Position numbers and translations under genes: made by a program | Shown here: positions 49,129 to 52,613 of the stretch, piece after piece | How positions within the stretch are numbered: the first letter of the stretch is position 1 | How the letters are laid out: each line of letters starts with the position of its first letter | From: Paraburkholderia sp. | GTDB taxonomy: Bacteria; Pseudomonadota; Gammaproteobacteria; Burkholderiales; Burkholderiaceae | Length of the DNA: 52,613 nucleotides | Assembly (NCBI GenBank): GCA_004322045.1 | Contig: SCRN01000035.1 | Location: 1 to 52,613, forward strand | Reading direction: 5' to 3' | The notes under the pieces: generated by a model | Databases searched by the model: none | What the model saw: the letters and a program-made list of their open reading frames with translations, nothing else | What the model was told of the DNA's origin: nothing

Positions 49129-50298
49129 ATGAACGTCTTTTGGTTTATTCCGACGCACGGCGACAGCCGCTATCTGGGCACGTCCGAAGGTGCGCGCGCC
49201 GCCAACTACGATTACTTTCGACAGATAGCGGCTGCCGCGGACGCGCTCGGCTACGAAGGCGTTCTGCTGCCGACGGGCCGCTCGTGCGAGGACGCGTGGG
49301 TGGTCGCATCGAGCCTCATTCCCGCGACTACACGCTTGAAGTTCCTCGTCGCGATTCGCCCAGGCTTGTCATCCCCGGGGCTGTCGGCGCGCATGGCGGC
49401 GACGTTCGATCGGCTCTCGGGCGGGCGGCTTCTCATCAACGTCGTGACGGGCGGCGATAAGGCCGAACTCGAAGGCGACGGGATCTTCACCGATCACGAT
49501 ACGCGCTATGAAATCACGGACGAATTCCTGCATATCTGGCGCGACCTGCTCACGGCCGCGCACGAAGGGCGCAGCATCGAGCGCGAGGGACATCACCTCA
49601 GCTCGAAGGGCGGCAAACTGCTCTACCCGAGCGTCCAGCGTCCGCACCCGCCGCTGTGGTTCGGCGGGTCGTCCCCTGCCGCCCACCGGATCGCCGGCGA
49701 GCACATCGATACGTATTTGACCTGGGGCGAGCCGCCCGATGCCGTTGCGCAGAAAATTGCCGACGTCCGCGCGCGGGCCGCCGCGCACGGACGGCAGGTG
49801 AAATTCGGCATTCGCTTTCACGTCATCGTGAGGGAAACCGAAGAGGAGGCATGGCAGGACGCCGAGCGCCTGATCAGCCGCCTCGACGAAGCGACGATCG
49901 CACGAGCGCAGCAGGCATTCGCGAACATGGATTCGGAGGGGCAACGCCGAATGGCGGCGCTGCACGGCGGCCGGCGCGGCTCGCGCGAGACGCTCGAAGT
50001 CTATTCGAACGTATGGGCGGGCGTCGGGCTCGTGCGCGGCGGCGCGGGCACCGCGCTCGTCGGCAGCGCGGAGCAAGTCGCAGAGCGCATGCACGAGTAC
50101 GCAGCCTTGGGGGTCGAGACGTTCATTCTCTCCGGCTATCCGCATCTCGAAGAATCGTATCGCTTCGCGGAGCTCGTGTTTCCGCTCATCGGCGTCGATC
50201 GCACCGGTCACGCCGGTCACGCGCAGGCGGGACCGTGGTCCGGGCCGTTCGGCGAGATCGTGGGCAACGCCTATCCGCCCCAAGCTAGCCAAAGTTGA
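49129..50298 (+). CDS. ssuD: FMNH2-dependent alkanesulfonate monooxygenase
   Basis: A 389-aa flavin-dependent monooxygenase (luciferase-like TIM barrel) that cleaves alkanesulfonates to aldehyde and sulfite. It starts [57 protein letters not shown], and has the [18 protein letters not shown] loop and [35 protein letters not shown] precedes the ATG. It needs FMNH2 from the SsuE reductase encoded at the right edge. Confidence 0.95.
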   Translation: MNVFWFIPTHGDSRYLGTSEGARAANYDYFRQIAAAADALGYEGVLLPTGRSCEDAWVVASSLIPATTRLKFLVAIRPGLSSPGLSARMAATFDRLSGGRLLINVVTGGDKAELEGDGIFTDHDTRYEITDEFLHIWRDLLTAAHEGRSIEREGHHLSSKGGKLLYPSVQRPHPPLWFGGSSPAAHRIAGEHIDTYLTWGEPPDAVAQKIADVRARAAAHGRQVKFGIRFHVIVRETEEEAWQDAERLISRLDEATIARAQQAFANMDSEGQRRMAALHGGRRGSRETLEVYSNVWAGVGLVRGGAGTALVGSAEQVAERMHEYAALGVETFILSGYPHLEESYRFAELVFPLIGVDRTGHAGHAQAGPWSGPFGEIVGNAYPPQASQS

Positions 50299-50310
50299 AG
50301 GAGGCACTTC

Positions 50311-51144
50311 GTGCAGCCGCTTCGAACGGTCTTCGCCGGAGCCGCCTTCCTTGGCGGCGGCCGGATTGTGCGCCGCGCATCGCGCGCATTCGCGCCGTGG
50401 CTCGTGCCCGCGCTACTCGTCCTCGCGTGGGAAGCCTCGGCCCGGTCCGGAATGCTGTCCGCGCGCGTGCTGCCCGAACCGATGGCCGTCGTGCGCGCCG
50501 CATGGGAGCTCATGCGCTCGGGCGTCATGTGGGCCGACGTGAAGGTGAGCGCGTCGCGCGCGCTCGCAGGGTTCGCGATCGGCAGCGGCATCGGGCTCGC
50601 ACTGGGCTTATTGACGGGGCTGTCGAGAGCCGCCGATATCGCGCTCGATTCGACCGTCCAGATGATCCGCAACATTCCGGCGCTCGCGACGATTCCCCTC
50701 GTCATCCTCTGGTTCGGCATCGACGAGAGTGCGAAGCTCTTCCTCGTCGCGCTCGGCGTGTTCTTTCCCGTCTACGTGAACACCCGCCATGGAATCCGCT
50801 CGGTCGACGCCGGCCTCATCGAGATGGCGAGAAGCTACGGTGTGCAAGGGTCCGCGCTCTATCGCCACGTGATCCTTCCGGGCGCGCTGCCGTCGATTCT
50901 CGTCGGCGTGCGCTTCTCGCTCGGCCTCACGTGGGTGATGCTGATCGTTGCCGAAACGATCTCCGCCGAGTCGGGCATCGGCTACATGACGATGAACGCC
51001 CGCGAATTTCTACAGACTGACGTCGTGGTCGTCGGCATCCTGCTGTATGCGGTGCTCGGCAAGCTTGCGGATGTCCTCGCCAAAGCGCTCGAACGAGCGC
51101 TGCTGCGCTGGCATCCCGCCTATCAATCGGGAGTAAAAGCGTGA
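50311..51144 (+). CDS. ssuC: Alkanesulfonate ABC transporter permease
   Basis: A 277-aa inner-membrane permease with about six hydrophobic segments and the ABC-permease EAA loop [35 protein letters not shown]. The GTG at 50311 has AAGGAGG 7 bases upstream. It starts 12 bp after ssuD and overlaps ssuB by 4 bp (GTGA). Confidence 0.92.
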   Translation: MQPLRTVFAGAAFLGGGRIVRRASRAFAPWLVPALLVLAWEASARSGMLSARVLPEPMAVVRAAWELMRSGVMWADVKVSASRALAGFAIGSGIGLALGLLTGLSRAADIALDSTVQMIRNIPALATIPLVILWFGIDESAKLFLVALGVFFPVYVNTRHGIRSVDAGLIEMARSYGVQGSALYRHVILPGALPSILVGVRFSLGLTWVMLIVAETISAESGIGYMTMNAREFLQTDVVVVGILLYAVLGKLADVLAKALERALLRWHPAYQSGVKA

Positions 51145-52016
51145 CGGGAACGATTCTGACCGCGTCCTTCGGTGCGAGCTCGGACACCGACCTCGAAACC
51201 GAATTGACGCCGCCGCATCACGGCGAACGCCAATCGACCGCTTCCGGACGCGACGTCTGTGCCCCCGTCGCCCACCCCACGGGCGCGATAGGCCCCGAAG
51301 CGCAGGCCGCACCGGCCGTCCAGCTTCTCCGCATCGGCAAGCAGTACGGCGAGCGCGTCGTGCTTGACGGTATCGACTTGTCGATCGCGCACGGTAGCTT
51401 CGTCACCATCGTCGGGCGCAGCGGCTGTGGAAAGTCGACGCTGCTGCGTGTCGTTGCGCAGCTCGAGCTGCCAAGCGTCGGCACGCTCGTCAAGAAGAAT
51501 CGGCACGGGGGCGTACTCGACACGCGCATCATGTTTCAGGACGCGCGCCTGCTGCCTTGGAAAACCGTGCTGCAGAACGTGATGCTCGGGCTTGGGCCAG
51601 CGGCGCGCGACGACGCGTGTGCAGTGCTCGACGACGTCGGCCTGTTGTCGCGCGCGAAAGATTGGCCCGCACAGCTCTCGGGCGGACAGCGGCAACGTGT
51701 TGCGCTCGCTCGGGCGCTCGTGCACCGGCCTGAACTGCTGCTACTCGACGAGCCCCTCGGCGCGCTGGACGCGCTAACCCGCATGGAGATGCACGCGCTC
51801 ATCGAGCGCTTGCGTGGCGAGCACGGGTTCACCGCGCTGCTCGTCACGCACGACGTTCAGGAGGCGGTCGCGCTCGGCGATCGCGTGTTGCTGCTCGAGA
51901 ACGGCCGTGTCGCGCTAGACCAGAAGGTCGATCTCGTCAGACCCAGAACCCGGGCATCCGCGCCGTTCGCGGCGATGGAAGAAGCGGTCCTCTCTCGTTT
52001 GCTCCGGCGTAACTGA
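51141..52016 (+). CDS. ssuB: Alkanesulfonate ABC transporter ATPase
   Basis: A 291-aa ATPase. Walker A is GRSGCGKST, the signature [15 protein letters not shown], Walker [13 protein letters not shown], and the switch His is in [11 protein letters not shown]. It carries an N-terminal extension of ~55 residues before the ATPase core, common in Burkholderia SsuB. The GTG start overlaps the ssuC stop by 4 bp. It powers import by SsuA and SsuC. Confidence 0.93.
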   Translation: MTGTILTASFGASSDTDLETELTPPHHGERQSTASGRDVCAPVAHPTGAIGPEAQAAPAVQLLRIGKQYGERVVLDGIDLSIAHGSFVTIVGRSGCGKSTLLRVVAQLELPSVGTLVKKNRHGGVLDTRIMFQDARLLPWKTVLQNVMLGLGPAARDDACAVLDDVGLLSRAKDWPAQLSGGQRQRVALARALVHRPELLLLDEPLGALDALTRMEMHALIERLRGEHGFTALLVTHDVQEAVALGDRVLLLENGRVALDQKVDLVRPRTRASAPFAAMEEAVLSRLLRRN

Positions 52017-52099
52017 TCGAAGTCGCCATGGATGCTCTAACGTGGTGATCGCATCGACCCTCACGCCCCTTTTTGCTTACTCGCTCTTGCCTCCGCCTC

Positions 52100-52613
52100 A
52101 TGACTGTTCTCGCCATATCCGGTAGCCCCTCATCGAACTCCCGAACGCAGCTCGTGCTGTCCCATCTGCTGGCGCTGCTTGAGCAGCGCGGTCTCGCAAC
52201 GGACCTGCTCGCACTTCCAACGCTGCCCTGCGACGCACTGGTCCGGGCGGAAACCGAGACACCGACGATCAGAAATGCGCTCACGCGTGTGAAGAAAGCG
52301 CGCATCTTGATCGTTGGGACGCCGATCTACAAGGCGTCGTACAGCGGATTGCTGAAAGTCTTTCTCGACCTTCTGCCGCAGGACGGCTTCGATGGGAAGA
52401 TCGCGCTGCCGGTTGCTACCGGTGGCAGTCTGGCGCACCTGCTCGCACTCGATTACGGGCTGCGGCCCGTCCTGCAGGCGCTCGGCACGGACGCCGTGCT
52501 TCCTTCGGCATTCGTGCTCGATCGTGAGGTGGTCCGTCGCCCCGAACGCGTCGGCGCCGCGTCGTTCTCGCTCGACGAGACGCTGCGCGCACGGCTGAGC
52601 GATGCCGCCGATC
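52100..52613 (+). CDS. ssuE: NADPH-dependent FMN reductase (partial, runs off right edge)
   Basis: 171 residues are visible of a flavodoxin-like reductase: MTVLAISGSPSSNSRTQLVLSHLLALLEQRG carries the phosphate-binding SGSPSSNSRT loop, then ILIVGTPIYKASYSGLLKVFLDLLPQDGFDGKIALPVATGGSLAHLLALDYGLRPVLQALG, typical of SsuE. It supplies FMNH2 to SsuD. It lies 83 bp after ssuB. Having ssuE last (ssuADCB-E) differs from the E. coli order ssuEADCB. Confidence 0.9.
   Translation, partial: MTVLAISGSPSSNSRTQLVLSHLLALLEQRGLATDLLALPTLPCDALVRAETETPTIRNALTRVKKARILIVGTPIYKASYSGLLKVFLDLLPQDGFDGKIALPVATGGSLAHLLALDYGLRPVLQALGTDAVLPSAFVLDREVVRRPERVGAASFSLDETLRARLSDAAD

Overview
The window looks like a chromosomal segment of a GC-rich Burkholderiaceae bacterium (Burkholderia/Paraburkholderia/Trinickia type). 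The signs are a DUF4148-type small exported protein, a 383-aa Burkholderia-style trimeric porin, strong codon bias to G/C in third positions, GTG/TTG starts, and typical beta-proteobacterial metabolic operons. Both edges cut genes: a coiled-coil gene on the left and ssuE on the right. No rRNA, tRNA, insertion sequence or CRISPR array was recognised.

Layout. 1-2.4 kb is an accessory patch: a partial coiled-coil gene with three direct repeats upstream, a decayed Fic gene, and a FitAB-type toxin-antitoxin pair whose operator is visible. 2.6-6.9 kb holds a LacI-type regulator, the scar of a sugar-phosphate isomerase/epimerase gene, and a three-gene oxygenase system (desaturase-like oxygenase, Rieske ferredoxin, ferredoxin reductase) resembling rhizopine MocDEF. 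7.6-16.6 kb carries an unrecognised 236-aa protein, an MFS exporter, a ClC chloride channel, a polyglycine exported protein, an orphan haemagglutinin-like exoprotein with GLUG repeats, and a MarR-GNAT fusion behind a double-dyad operator. 16.8-25.7 kb has small envelope proteins, then a two-component system followed by an outer-membrane factor, adaptor and RND pump of the heavy-metal family. 25.7-29.0 kb holds a GST, a small protein, ChrA and a 1-Cys peroxiredoxin.

29.1-36.8 kb is the best-defined regulatory unit: nirB-nirD-nasA-nasT-nasS. An NtrC-like site, a canonical sigma-54 promoter and a leader with two A/G-containing hexaloop hairpins, the second inside a terminator-like stem, lie in front of nirB. 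This predicts nitrogen control at initiation (NtrC/sigma-54) and nitrate control by NasT (ANTAR) antitermination, with NasS as the nitrate sensor. No nitrate transporter is in the cluster.

36.8-47.6 kb contains an AhpD-like protein, an AraC regulator, an HPP-family gene reduced by internal deletion, a MarR regulator with a second ClC paralogue, an amino-acid permease, a universal stress protein, a ferredoxin-NADP reductase-like flavoprotein and the porin. 48.0 kb to the right edge is an alkanesulfonate operon, ssuADCB-E.

The most interesting cross-window signal is one near-palindrome (ATATCACA-n-TGTGATAT type). It overlaps the -10 region of three separate promoters: ClC-1, the HPP remnant and marR-ClC-2. 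It suggests a small MarR-controlled anion/HPP regulon that I do not recognise from the literature. A second theme is three genes (Fic, isomerase, HPP) caught as remnants; the last two look like in-frame internal deletions that keep both ends.
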